Source: JBAXEO01 sp964541375 (GTDB lineage: Bacteria > Actinomycetota > Coriobacteriia > Anaerosomatales > JAAXUF01). Taken from it: 25,341 nt of DNA. How positions within the stretch are numbered: the first letter of the stretch is position 1; every line of letters begins with the position of its first letter. The notes below the pieces were generated by a model. That model was not told the origin of the DNA. It saw nothing but the letters and a program-made list of their open reading frames with translations, and ran no database searches. The position numbers and the translations under genes are program-made. Below are positions 1 through 7,601 of the stretch, piece after piece. Location: positions 1 to 25,341 of the forward strand of contig CAZIPT010000028.1 in assembly GCA_964541375.1 (NCBI GenBank), read 5' to 3'.

Positions 1-1
1 G

Positions 2-280
2 ACGGCGGTGTTGGAGATCCGCCAGATCGGCAAGGTGTGCCACACCAAGTGCGCCATCTACTACCAGTCCGGCGACTGCGTCATGCCGCGCGAAGGCATT
101 TTCGCGGTGGTTCGCGAGCCGGGCGAAGTTCGCGTTGGTGACGCTGTTGTTGCGGTATCGCTCGGCGACGGAACCTGCGACCGAACGCCCCCCGAAGCCA
201 TCGCGGAGTTCGAGCGCGAGCGTGCTGCCGAGGCCGCTCAGCTCGCCGCACAGGCCGCCGCGGCCGCAAAGGCAGAGTGA
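2..280 (+). CDS. MOSC-domain protein, C-terminal part (5' end outside window)
   Basis: The reading frame is open from the window edge and stops at 278-280, so only about the last 92 residues are visible. The segment LEIRQIGKVCHTKCAIYY followed by GDCVMPREGIFAVV matches the C-terminal half of MOSC domains, which handle sulfur or molybdenum cofactor; the conserved cysteine region (CHTKCAIY) is present. After the domain comes a charged, Ala-rich tail (AAEAAQLAAQAAAA). The mogA gene begins 7 bases later, so the two are co-transcribed and this protein very likely works in molybdenum cofactor handling. In Actinobacteria and Clostridia such small MOSC proteins are sometimes fused to MoaC; whether that is so here cannot be seen. 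Confidence 0.85.
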   Translation, partial: TAVLEIRQIGKVCHTKCAIYYQSGDCVMPREGIFAVVREPGEVRVGDAVVAVSLGDGTCDRTPPEAIAEFERERAAEAAQLAAQAAAAAKAE

Positions 281-287
281 CCGCCCC

Positions 288-767
288 GTGCCGGGCCTCA
301 AGATCGCCATCCTGACCTGCTCGGACAGCCGTACCGTCGACGACGACACCGCCGGCCGAGCGCTTATGGAGCTCGCCGAGGCCGAGGGCCACGACATCGT
401 GGCCTACGAGGTCGTGCCAGACAGTCGCACCGTGATCGCCGACATGCTCGTCCGCATGTGCGATGACGACGGCGCCGACGTGGTCCTCACCTGCGGCGGC
501 ACGGGGCTGAGCCCGCGCGACGTCACCCCCGAGGCCACGCGCGACGTGAGCGAGCGCCTCGTGCCCGGCATCCCCGAGTACCTGCGCGCCCAGTCGCTGC
601 TCATCACCGGCCGAGCGATGCTTTCCCGCGCGACGGCGGTCCAGCGAGGCACCACGCTCATCATCAACTTCCCCGGTTCCGAGAAGGCCGCGCGCGAGTC
701 GTTCGGTTTCATCGCGCCCCAGCTCGATCACGCCGCCAAGATGGCGGCCGGCGGAGGGCACGGCTAG
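288..767 (+). CDS. mogA: MogA/MoaB family molybdenum cofactor protein
   Basis: This 159-residue protein has the full MoCF-binding fold signature: KIAILTCSDSRT at the N-terminus, LTCGGTGLSPRDVTPEAT in the middle, and TLIINFPGS near the end. MogA adenylylates molybdopterin before metal insertion; MoaB proteins are close relatives. The frame is open from 135, but a start there would overlap the MOSC gene by 146 bases and add a low-complexity Arg/Pro/Ser extension; GTG at 288 puts the start 5-6 residues before the first beta strand, 7 bases after the MOSC stop, and gives the usual family length. The MOSC, mogA and desulfurase genes form one operon. MogA versus MoaB cannot be separated safely by eye. 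Confidence 0.9.
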   Translation: MPGLKIAILTCSDSRTVDDDTAGRALMELAEAEGHDIVAYEVVPDSRTVIADMLVRMCDDDGADVVLTCGGTGLSPRDVTPEATRDVSERLVPGIPEYLRAQSLLITGRAMLSRATAVQRGTTLIINFPGSEKAARESFGFIAPQLDHAAKMAAGGGHG

Positions 768-771
768 CGCC

Positions 772-1992
772 ATGCCGAGCCAACCCCCGACACCCTCAGA
801 GCCGCCGGCCAACCGCGCCGCGCCGACCGCACCCTCGCTCACGACCATCTACCTGGACCACGGCGCCACGTCGTGGCCCAAGCCGCCCGAGGTCGTGGCG
901 GCCGTCGCCGAGGCGCTCACCGTCTACGGCGGCAACCCCGGCCGAGGCGCCTACCGGATGGCGATGGCGACTTCGCGGCTCATCCATGAATCGCGACGCG
1001 ATGTCGCCACGTTCCTCGGCGTCCCCGACACGCATGACCTCCTCTTCTCGCCCGGTTGCACCGAGGCGATGAACCTGGTCCTGCGCGGGCTGCTCGCGCC
1101 GGGCGACCGCGTCATCGCCTGCTCGATGGAGCACAACGCCGTCGCCCGCCCGCTCTTCGACCTGGCGCAGCTCGGCGTCGACGTCGTACTCGTCGATGCC
1201 GACAGCTCCGGCACCGTCATCGCCGAGGAGGTCGAGGCGCTCGTCGCTCTGGCCCCTACGCGCGCGGTGGTCTGCCAGCACGCCAGCAACCTGACCGGCG
1301 CCATCCAGCCGGTCGCCGACCTCGCCGACATCGCGCACGCCGCCGGGGCGCTCATGCTCGTCGACGGCGCTCAGGCCGGCGGCCACCTGCAGGTCGATCT
1401 GGGCAGCCTCGGCGCCGACGCGTGGGCCTGCTCGGGACACAAGGGGCTGCTCGGCCCGCAGGGTGTCGGCGTCTTGTACCTCGCACCCGACTGCGACCCG
1501 ACGCCGCTTGTCACCGGCGGCACCGGTGGGGCATCGAGCGCCGATGAGACCGCGCCGCTCGTACGCCCCGACCGCTACGAGGCCGGCACGCCCAACACCC
1601 CCGGGATCGCCGGACTTGGGGCGGCCGTGCGCTATCTGGCCGATCTCGCGCCGCAGATACGCGCCGAGGAGCACCGCCTGGTCCGCCGCCTGCATGAAGG
1701 CATCCTCGAGCTCCCCGGCTACTCCGTCCTGGGACCCGAACCCGGCGCACCGCGCGTGCCGGTCCTGTCGATCGTGCATGGCGGCATCGACGCCGACCGC
1801 CTCGCCTTCGCGCTCGACAAGCGCTGGGGCATCGCCGCGCGCGCCGGTCTGCACTGCGCCCCCTGGGCGCATCGGACCGTCGGCACGCTCGAGACCGGGG
1901 CGCTGCGTCTGGGCATCGGTTACCGAAACACCACCGATGACATCGATGCCGCCCTCGCGGCCTTGGCAACGCTTGCCAGGGAGGGCTCGTGA
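772..1992 (+). CDS. Cysteine desulfurase-family class V aminotransferase
   Basis: A PLP-dependent enzyme of 406 residues. IYLDHGATSWPKPPEV is the N-terminal family motif; SGHKGLLGPQGVGVLYL holds the Schiff-base lysine (K224); RAGLHCAPWAH holds the candidate persulfide cysteine (C362). The short active-site loop and RAGLHCAP motif fit the subgroup known as am_tr_V_EF2568, which in several anaerobes sits beside selenium-dependent molybdenum hydroxylase genes, rather than classical IscS/SufS. The start at 772, 4 bases after the mogA stop, has GGAGGG about 14 bases upstream; it leaves a Pro-rich 24-residue leader before the fold, and no better start exists before the motif. It overlaps the DUF3343 gene by 4 bases (GTGA). 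Its proposed job is delivering sulfur or selenium to a molybdenum enzyme; the substrate is inference. Confidence 0.88.
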   Translation: MPSQPPTPSEPPANRAAPTAPSLTTIYLDHGATSWPKPPEVVAAVAEALTVYGGNPGRGAYRMAMATSRLIHESRRDVATFLGVPDTHDLLFSPGCTEAMNLVLRGLLAPGDRVIACSMEHNAVARPLFDLAQLGVDVVLVDADSSGTVIAEEVEALVALAPTRAVVCQHASNLTGAIQPVADLADIAHAAGALMLVDGAQAGGHLQVDLGSLGADAWACSGHKGLLGPQGVGVLYLAPDCDPTPLVTGGTGGASSADETAPLVRPDRYEAGTPNTPGIAGLGAAVRYLADLAPQIRAEEHRLVRRLHEGILELPGYSVLGPEPGAPRVPVLSIVHGGIDADRLAFALDKRWGIAARAGLHCAPWAHRTVGTLETGALRLGIGYRNTTDDIDAALAALATLAREGS

Positions 1993-2231
1993 CGCGCGAG
2001 CCTCGGACCTTCGCCGCTCTCGGCTTCCGCTCGACCCATGACGCGCTCGACGCTGAGGCGCTTCTGGGCGACTTGGGGATCGACGTGGTTCCCATCCCCG
2101 CGCCCAAGACCGTGGGCACCCAATGCGGGATCGCCTTGCGACTCGAACTCGCCGATGAGGACCGGGCTGTCACGTACCTGGGTGCTGCAGGCATCAATGT
2201 TGCTGCACGGGTTCAGTTGGAGGACGTGTAG
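1989..2231 (+). CDS. DUF3343 (putative Se/S carrier-like) protein
   Basis: An 80-residue protein starting with GTG inside the previous gene's stop (GTGA overlap), so translation is coupled. The pattern FAALGFRSTHDALDAEALL, then IPAPKTVGTQCGIALRL and a short C-terminal helix, is that of DUF3343 (Pfam Se_S_carrier-like), with the conserved CG pair at the end of the first half (TQCGIALR). The single cysteine could carry a persulfide or selenide from the desulfurase encoded just upstream. The domain assignment is fairly clear from the motif; the carrier role is a family-level proposal, not shown by the sequence. Confidence 0.85.
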   Translation: MTREPRTFAALGFRSTHDALDAEALLGDLGIDVVPIPAPKTVGTQCGIALRLELADEDRAVTYLGAAGINVAARVQLEDV

Positions 2232-2312
2232 CACGCTCCAGGCACTCTCCGAAGGCGGTACAGGAAGGCCCGATTCAGGCACCAAATGGGCCTGTGGATA
2301 ACCCGCCGTTCG

Positions 2313-2341
2313 TTGACACTCCACCTACCCGTCCTTAGTAT
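2313..2341 (+). promoter_or_regulatory. Candidate sigma-70 promoter upstream of the cytochrome operon
   Basis: A perfect TTGACA (2313-2318) is followed after 17 bases by TAGTAT (2336-2341, 4 of 6 matches to TATAAT). It lies between the DUF3343 gene and the cytochrome b gene, just upstream of the palindrome at 2345-2360. An alternative -10 at 2382-2387 (TACGAC) sits where an activator bound at the palindrome would place it. Confidence 0.55.
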
Positions 2342-2344
2342 GTG

Positions 2345-2360
2345 TGTAACTGCTGTTACA
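2345..2360. promoter_or_regulatory. Palindromic operator TGTAAC-N4-GTTACA (copy 1)
   Basis: A perfect 6-bp inverted repeat with a 4-base spacer, TGTAACTGCTGTTACA. Its form TGTA-N8-TACA has the geometry of CRP/FNR-superfamily sites. A near-identical copy (AGTAACATTCGTTACA) lies at the hydrogenase promoter at 10331-10346, and the shared stretch runs on as GTTACAAG(C/T)C. The regulator is not in the window. Confidence 0.6.
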
Positions 2361-2481
2361 AGCCCGACGGACGTTGTCGCATACGACCGGTATTCGTGTG
2401 CGGCATGCTCGGCTTGGCCGTACGGGTGACACGCCGCATCAGCCGAACAGGTGCGGCCCGAATAGGGGTCAGGGATCTCAG

Positions 2482-3354
2482 TTGATAGGACTGACGCAAC
2501 TCAACGTTTGGATCGATGTGGTCTTCACGCTCTTGTACAGCGTGATCGTCATTGCCCTGTGCGGGCACTTTCTCGGCAACATCCTGACTGGCCGGGCAAA
2601 GCGCCGATTCGTCGGCTGGGAATGGCCGCATCACGAGGGCGGACCGATCCCGGCGACTCCCAAGCTGCTGCACTTCCAGCATGTCGCTGCCATGATCGCG
2701 CTTGCCGTCTCCGGCATGTACATCAGGTTCCCGTTCTACAGCGGTGGCCGCAACTTCATGCGCTGGGTCCACTACGTCGCCATGGTGATCGTCATCGTGA
2801 ACCTTGTGGTTCGGCTGTGGTACGCGTTTTCCTCGAGCCGCCGAGACTATCGCGAGTTCGCGATCACCAAGCGGGATATCACCACTGCGCCCAAGGTCAT
2901 CCTGTACTACATATTCGTGAAGCCTTCGAAGCCGCACCTCGGCAAGTACAACGTCATGCAGAAGTCCACGTACATCATCTTCGTGCCGCTACTGATCATC
3001 CAGGCGATTTCCGGGTTGGCGTTGCTGACGTATCCCATCCCCTTCACGGAGACGGTCACCTTCTTCGGCCACGCGGGTGTGACCGGCCGAGATGTTATCG
3101 TCGGCTGGTGGGCCGGCGCATTGCTGGGGTCGACTGACCTCGCGGGCTGGTACGCCCGCACGATTCACTACGTGATCAATTGGCTGTTCATCGTTCTGAC
3201 TACGATTCACGTGTATCTTTCGGTCACAGAGGATTTCCCTGCGTTCTTGGACTTCTTTGGCCTGAGTTTCGTTGAGAAGAAGGAAGAACAGGACCACAAC
3301 GTCGAACTAGGCTACGACGACACCCCTGTCGTAGTCGCGCCAGAGCATCACTAG
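2482..3354 (+). CDS. Cytochrome b (hydrogenase/thiosulfate reductase type) membrane subunit
   Basis: A 290-residue integral membrane protein with about five helices (residues 7-30, 66-83, 94-115, 162-184, 226-249). Histidines placed as heme b ligands are H64/H67, H97, H229 and H243, the pattern of HyaC/PhsC-type cytochrome b subunits that exchange electrons with the quinone pool. WEWPHHEGG after the first helix and a charged C-terminal tail flank the core. The frame is open further upstream from 2374 with TTG, but TTG at 2482 has AGGGA 6 bases upstream (2471-2475) and starts just before the first helix. Three multiheme cytochrome genes follow within 33, 48 and 22 bases, so this is probably their quinone-linked membrane anchor. 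It might also serve the hydrogenase encoded 7 kb downstream. Confidence 0.8.
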   Translation: MIGLTQLNVWIDVVFTLLYSVIVIALCGHFLGNILTGRAKRRFVGWEWPHHEGGPIPATPKLLHFQHVAAMIALAVSGMYIRFPFYSGGRNFMRWVHYVAMVIVIVNLVVRLWYAFSSSRRDYREFAITKRDITTAPKVILYYIFVKPSKPHLGKYNVMQKSTYIIFVPLLIIQAISGLALLTYPIPFTETVTFFGHAGVTGRDVIVGWWAGALLGSTDLAGWYARTIHYVINWLFIVLTTIHVYLSVTEDFPAFLDFFGLSFVEKKEEQDHNVELGYDDTPVVVAPEHH

Positions 3355-3387
3355 AACGCTCTAACCGCGCGTGAGAGAGACCCGCGA

Positions 3388-4410
3388 ATGCGCCTGCGCA
3401 CCGCCATATGGGTAGCACTGCTTGCAGCCTCGCTGTCGCTGCCTACTTCGGCGTTCGCGGCCGAGAGCCGCTTCGGGCTCGCTTCTCCCACCTATGTGCC
3501 GCCCGGCGTCAACGATGCCGGCGTGTACACCACGCCTCTGCCTCCCGGAGCGAAGGTGGCGACATCCACCTACAATCTCGACTGGACCATCGGCGCCGCA
3601 GGAAAGTCGGGCTGTCTGGTCTGTCACGGCGACAGAAACCTTGTAAGGATCGTCGACGGCAAGCTTACGAGCCTGTATGTTGACGCGGCCATGATCGATG
3701 AATCGGCGCATGTGCAGACGCTGTGCACCGACTGCCACGTCGACTTCGCGTACAAGACACCTCACCCGGCAGCGGCGACCTCCGGCGACGGCTGGAGAGC
3801 GATCGCCAGGAGTGCCTGCAAGAACTGCCATCGCAACCAGTTCCTTGATTGGGCCAACAGCGCGCACTCGACCGCCGGCGGCCCGGGCCGTGCCACAGGG
3901 GCCACGTCGACCGCGGGGAATGATGTGGGCGCGCCCAATTCGTCGGCCCCGGGCAAGCCGCGGCCGCTTTGCGGGGACTGCCATGGGGGACACGCGATTC
4001 CGAGCAAGACCGATTCGGCGGCCATGGAGGCCGTACGCTCGTCGGCACTGGAGATGTGCGGACAGTGCCACGTCGGGGCCGCTTCCACCTATACTGACTA
4101 CTATCACGGCGCAGCCTATCGTCGAGGGGCCAACGACGCCCCTGCGTGCTGGCAGTGTCACAACACGCATCTGGTGCTGCCTTCGGCTCAGCGCCAGTCC
4201 TGGAGCAACAGGGATAGTCTTCCGACGACCTGCGGACAGTGCCACAAGGGCACGTTGAACGACCAGTACACCGAGTACGCTCAGCTGGTCCACCGCAAGG
4301 AAGTCGTTCTACATGAAAACCCGGTGTTCGCCGTCGCTCACTCTGCCCGACAGGCGATCAGCAATGCGTTCTACCAGGTAGGACAGGTATTCCGAAGAAG
4401 CGGGTCGTAG
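3388..4410 (+). CDS. Secreted heptaheme c-type cytochrome (module B)
   Basis: A 340-residue protein with a Sec signal peptide (RTAIWVALLAASLSLPTSAFA, cleaved near residue 24) and seven CxxCH motifs starting at residues 76, 113, 144, 195, 224, 254 and 282. Between the fifth and sixth is TDYYHGAAYRRGANDAPACW, and the protein ends in an amphipathic stretch (AVAHSARQAISNAF) that could lie on the membrane or a partner. The same seven-heme layout is repeated as the C-terminal half of the next gene. A Gly/Ser/Thr-rich loop (residues 160-190) is inserted between hemes 3 and 4. It sits 33 bases after the cytochrome b gene, so an electron path from quinol through this protein is plausible. The enzyme or acceptor role, if any, is unknown. 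Confidence 0.85.
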   Translation: MRLRTAIWVALLAASLSLPTSAFAAESRFGLASPTYVPPGVNDAGVYTTPLPPGAKVATSTYNLDWTIGAAGKSGCLVCHGDRNLVRIVDGKLTSLYVDAAMIDESAHVQTLCTDCHVDFAYKTPHPAAATSGDGWRAIARSACKNCHRNQFLDWANSAHSTAGGPGRATGATSTAGNDVGAPNSSAPGKPRPLCGDCHGGHAIPSKTDSAAMEAVRSSALEMCGQCHVGAASTYTDYYHGAAYRRGANDAPACWQCHNTHLVLPSAQRQSWSNRDSLPTTCGQCHKGTLNDQYTEYAQLVHRKEVVLHENPVFAVAHSARQAISNAFYQVGQVFRRSGS

Positions 4411-4458
4411 GTCATGGGGCCACAAGGGGCCTCCCAAGGGGAGAAGGGGTTGCACAGC

Positions 4459-5793
4459 ATGTCCCGACAGAACAGAGCACGCGCCAACCGGCTGACCATC
4501 ACACTCGCGTCGGTGGTCTTTGCCGCTTCGCTGGCGATCGCCTCCGCGGCGCTCGCTGCGGATCCGGCGCCGCCCCAGACCCCGGTCGATGCGCTCCAGC
4601 AGCTGGCAAACTCGCCGGTGTACGAAGGCGAGTGTACGTCGCTGTGTCACGCGAACATCGCCCTAACGAAGAACTACGCCAACGAGATCAAGTTCACTCA
4701 CGGCAACCACATTCTGATGCAGTGTAGCGACTGCCATCAGCGGTTCCCCCACCGGCCCTCCGGCACCGAGCGTCCCACCATGCAGGGATGCTTCAACTGC
4801 CACGGCCTGCGGCACGGGCCGCGCGGAATCCTCGCCGCCGACAAGTGCGAGGACTGTCACAACACGCCGCGCTGGCAGCTGCGTCCTGCCTTCCACACAG
4901 CCGACTGGGCGGCCAAGCCCCACGTGGAGCCCGCACTGGCCGAGCTGAACACCAAGTGCATGATGTGCCACAAGCAGGCCGACTGCACGACGTGCCACGA
5001 CCAGAAGGGCATCAAGTGGGTGCCCAAGAGCGGCTGGGACTACGATCCCAGCATCTCCAACGGCAGCAGCCGCTCGGGATGTTTGACCTGTCACGGAAAC
5101 GCAACGCTTCTCAAGTCCCTTGGGGGCGGCAACAAGTCGTTCCAGGTCATGGGCGTCGAGGATTCGGCACACAGCGAGATCACGTGCCAGCAGTGTCATC
5201 CCGACTACCGCTACGATGACAAGCCCGGTACGACCAAGCTGTGGAACGTCAACGCGGGGATCCAGTGCGGCACCTGCCACCAGGACGCCAAGGACGAGAA
5301 GAACCGCGCTCCGGTCGCCCTCTACAACAAGTCGATCCACGCCGAGAAGATCAACGACGGCAACTACGATTCCGCGACGTGCGCTTCGTGCCACGGTGGA
5401 CACTTCATCCAGCGCCTCGACTCCGCCGAGGCGAGCGTGGCGATGCATGCCTCCGCGTATCGCACCTGCGCACGTTGCAAGCAGCACGGGGAAGCCTACG
5501 AAACGTACAACGACTACTACCACGGGCGTGCATACAAGAAGGGCGCGGCGGACGCGCCTGCGTGCTGGCAGTGCCACAAGTCGCACGACATCCTGCCAAA
5601 GAACGATCCCAAGTCCAGCGTGTATGCCACCAACCTGGGCGCGACGTGCGGCCAGCCCGGTTGCCACAAGGGCTCCAACGAGACGTTCGCAAACTCTGCT
5701 GGTCAGCTCATCCATCAGAAGGTGACCGCGCAGAAGAACAACCCAGTCCTGCAGTTCATCTCCAATGTCCGGGGCATGATCGGCGGGAATTGA
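4459..5793 (+). CDS. Secreted 13-motif multiheme cytochrome (modules A+B) with CxxCK, CX3CH and CX4CH sites
   Basis: A 444-residue protein; ATG at 4459 has AAGGGG 9 bases upstream and gives a clean signal peptide ending ALAA-DPAPP. An earlier in-frame ATG at 4414 would put 15 extra residues before it. Ten canonical CxxCH motifs start at residues 89, 111, 130, 167, 176, 208, 243, 270, 308 and 369. Three further sites are non-canonical: CTSLCH (59-64), CARCK (337-341) and CGQPGCH (397-403). Residues 59-180 match the six-heme module A found twice in the next gene; residues 208-403 match the seven-heme module B of the preceding gene. CxxCK is known as the active-site heme motif of NrfA and octaheme tetrathionate reductase, so this heme may be catalytic or Lys-ligated; H343, two residues on, is another possible ligand. 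Confidence 0.87.
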   Translation: MSRQNRARANRLTITLASVVFAASLAIASAALAADPAPPQTPVDALQQLANSPVYEGECTSLCHANIALTKNYANEIKFTHGNHILMQCSDCHQRFPHRPSGTERPTMQGCFNCHGLRHGPRGILAADKCEDCHNTPRWQLRPAFHTADWAAKPHVEPALAELNTKCMMCHKQADCTTCHDQKGIKWVPKSGWDYDPSISNGSSRSGCLTCHGNATLLKSLGGGNKSFQVMGVEDSAHSEITCQQCHPDYRYDDKPGTTKLWNVNAGIQCGTCHQDAKDEKNRAPVALYNKSIHAEKINDGNYDSATCASCHGGHFIQRLDSAEASVAMHASAYRTCARCKQHGEAYETYNDYYHGRAYKKGAADAPACWQCHKSHDILPKNDPKSSVYATNLGATCGQPGCHKGSNETFANSAGQLIHQKVTAQKNNPVLQFISNVRGMIGGN

Positions 5794-5815
5794 TGAACAG
5801 GAGTTCCAAGGCATC

Positions 5816-7414
5816 GTGAGGCGGAACGCCGATAATCCGCGCGTGAGGCTCTGGGGGGTGGCCGCGATTGTTCTCGCGGCCGCCTTCCTGCTTGTGTCCG
5901 TGCGCTCCGGGACGGCTGCAACCCAGGTTGATCCCCCGCAGGCGATCGACACGGGCGCAAAGGTCGATCCTCAGCAGTGTGCTCCCTGTCACCTGGACCT
6001 CTCGAACGTCAAGAAGCCGGGCCTGGTGTTCAACCACGGTAGCCACCTCATGGTGAGCTGCGACGGGTGCCACTCGCGCCTGCCCCACCGGGCCGGGGTC
6101 ACCGAGTCGGTACCGATGGAAGTCTGCTACGCGTGCCATGGTGTCCAGCACGGTCCCCAAGGGGAGTTGGCAGGCTCGCAGTGCCAGAAGTGCCACACCA
6201 AGTCTTTCAACCTTGTGCCAGGCGATCACCAACCCATCAAGGAATATGCTGGCAAGCCCCACGCCGAGCAGTCCAAGAAGACCGGCACCAACGACTGCAT
6301 GATGTGCCACACGGCCAGCAAGGACTGCAATCCGTGCCACGCCAAAGACAACATCAAGATTGACCCTCTTCCTGACGCTTATGCTTCAGTCATCCGCGAG
6401 AAGCCCAAAGGCCCGTCGGTCAAGATCTATCCCACCGGGCCTACCAACATGGCCCAGTGCGTCTACTGTCACCCGGACCTGGACGCCATCATTCCCGGGC
6501 GCGTGATCTTCGCCCACGCTCAGCACCTGCAGCGCGCGTACCCGTGCGAGGCATGCCATCCCAAGTTCGGCCACAGCGCGAACGGCGTGGCGGTCCCCGA
6601 CATGATGTCGTGCTATCGGTGCCACGGGCTTCAGCATCAGGGTCAGGGGACGATCGCCACAGAGGAATGCAGCGCCTGTCATCCCAAGAGTTTCAACCTG
6701 GTTCCGGTGAACCACACCAAGGAGTTCATCGCCGGAGAGCACAAGGTTCGCGCGGGGAAGGACCCCGCCTACTGCGCCATGTGTCACAAGACGAGCTTCT
6801 GCGTGGACTGCCACCAGGGCGGGAATGCGACGGGCAAGCCCATCATCCCGGCCGATCACAAGAAGGCCACGTGGTCGAAGCTCCACGGCAAACTCTACCT
6901 CGATAAGGAGGGCGACTGCGGCGCCTGTCACGACACCAAGTCGTGCACACGCTGCCACAAGACGAGCATGCCTCATCCGGCGGGGTGGATTCAGAATCAC
7001 AAGCCAGAGCCGGGAGTCAGCACCAAGGACTGCAACGTCTGCCATACCAACAGGGAGACATGCCAGAACTGCCATCACTTGGGAGTAAAGAACGCCGAGC
7101 TTGTGGCGGCAAACTGCGTCAAGTGCCATCCGCAGATGGCGCAGCGGCCTCCGTCGTCGATCCCGAACAAGGGCTTTTCCGAGCATGCCGTGCACTTCGA
7201 CGTCGCCAAGAACAAGGGCAAGCCCTACAAGTGTTACGAGTGCCACGTCAACTTCGGGACGAACAAGTCCGGAAAAGACGCCGCGACTCAGGGTAGTCAC
7301 GACCTCCGGCTGTGCTACGGTTGCCACGGACAGCTCGACTTCAACAACAATCTCATCGCACCGTATCCGGGCAGTTCCCTGTGTCTCCGTTGTCACACCA
7401 ATTTCCGAATCTAG
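5816..7414 (+). CDS. Large multiheme cytochrome c with 20 CxxCH motifs
   Basis: A 532-residue protein with an N-terminal hydrophobic segment (residues 12-30, VRLWGVAAIVLAAAFLLVSV) that is either a signal peptide cut near TAA or an uncleaved anchor. Twenty CxxCH motifs run from residue 55 to 527. The first twelve form two copies of one six-heme module (starts 55, 82, 104, 123, 161, 171 and 215, 244, 266, 285, 320, 329), each with the landmarks CYxCHGxQH and KSFNLVP. The last eight (368-527) form a separate region rich in Lys. GTG at 5816 is used because ATG at 5793 runs into TGA at 5817-5819; AGGAG lies 12 bases upstream. At one heme per 27 residues it is likely an electron wire across the cell wall. 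It is the third cytochrome of the operon. Confidence 0.85.
   Translation: MRRNADNPRVRLWGVAAIVLAAAFLLVSVRSGTAATQVDPPQAIDTGAKVDPQQCAPCHLDLSNVKKPGLVFNHGSHLMVSCDGCHSRLPHRAGVTESVPMEVCYACHGVQHGPQGELAGSQCQKCHTKSFNLVPGDHQPIKEYAGKPHAEQSKKTGTNDCMMCHTASKDCNPCHAKDNIKIDPLPDAYASVIREKPKGPSVKIYPTGPTNMAQCVYCHPDLDAIIPGRVIFAHAQHLQRAYPCEACHPKFGHSANGVAVPDMMSCYRCHGLQHQGQGTIATEECSACHPKSFNLVPVNHTKEFIAGEHKVRAGKDPAYCAMCHKTSFCVDCHQGGNATGKPIIPADHKKATWSKLHGKLYLDKEGDCGACHDTKSCTRCHKTSMPHPAGWIQNHKPEPGVSTKDCNVCHTNRETCQNCHHLGVKNAELVAANCVKCHPQMAQRPPSSIPNKGFSEHAVHFDVAKNKGKPYKCYECHVNFGTNKSGKDAATQGSHDLRLCYGCHGQLDFNNNLIAPYPGSSLCLRCHTNFRI
5978..6814 (+). repeat. Tandem protein-level duplication of a six-heme module
   Basis: Module copies lie at 5978-6340 and 6458-6814 inside the 20-heme cytochrome, with a third copy at 4633-4998 in the gene before. 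Spacings between successive CxxCH starts are 27-22-19-38-10, 29-22-19-35-9 and 30-22-19-37-9 residues. The similarity is clear in protein and much weaker in DNA, so the duplication is old. Confidence 0.8.
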
Positions 7415-7601
7415 TGGTTGTATCGTGTTTTGACCTTTGATTGACCTGCATTGGCTTGGCTGTTGCTTTTCCCGGTTTGGCTTTCAGGCGTCGCTGCGCG
7501 GCTTCTGAACACTCCAAGTGCTCTTTGCTCCAGTTCTTCGACCCACATCTGTTCTCGCCGGCACGAGACGATGTGATTTGTTTCCGCGGGAGGACGCCCC
7601 T

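Noticed and set aside
135..287. Upstream 51-codon extension of the mogA frame
   Set aside because: It overlaps the MOSC gene, is rich in Arg/Pro/Ser and has no counterpart in MogA proteins; GTG at 288 fits better.
2266..2293. AGGCCC/GGGCCT inverted repeat as terminator of the DUF3343 operon
   Set aside because: Only 6 bp with a 16-base loop and no T-run; too weak to call.
2374..2481. TTG or GTG starts upstream for the cytochrome b gene
   Set aside because: No ribosome site precedes them and the added residues are basic and not membrane-like; AGGGA supports TTG at 2482, though this remains uncertain.
7415..7601. Possible promoter or small gene between the 20-heme cytochrome and the TPR gene
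   Set aside because: TTGACC occurs twice, but no convincing -10 follows; no hairpin or coding signal is clear in these 187 bases.
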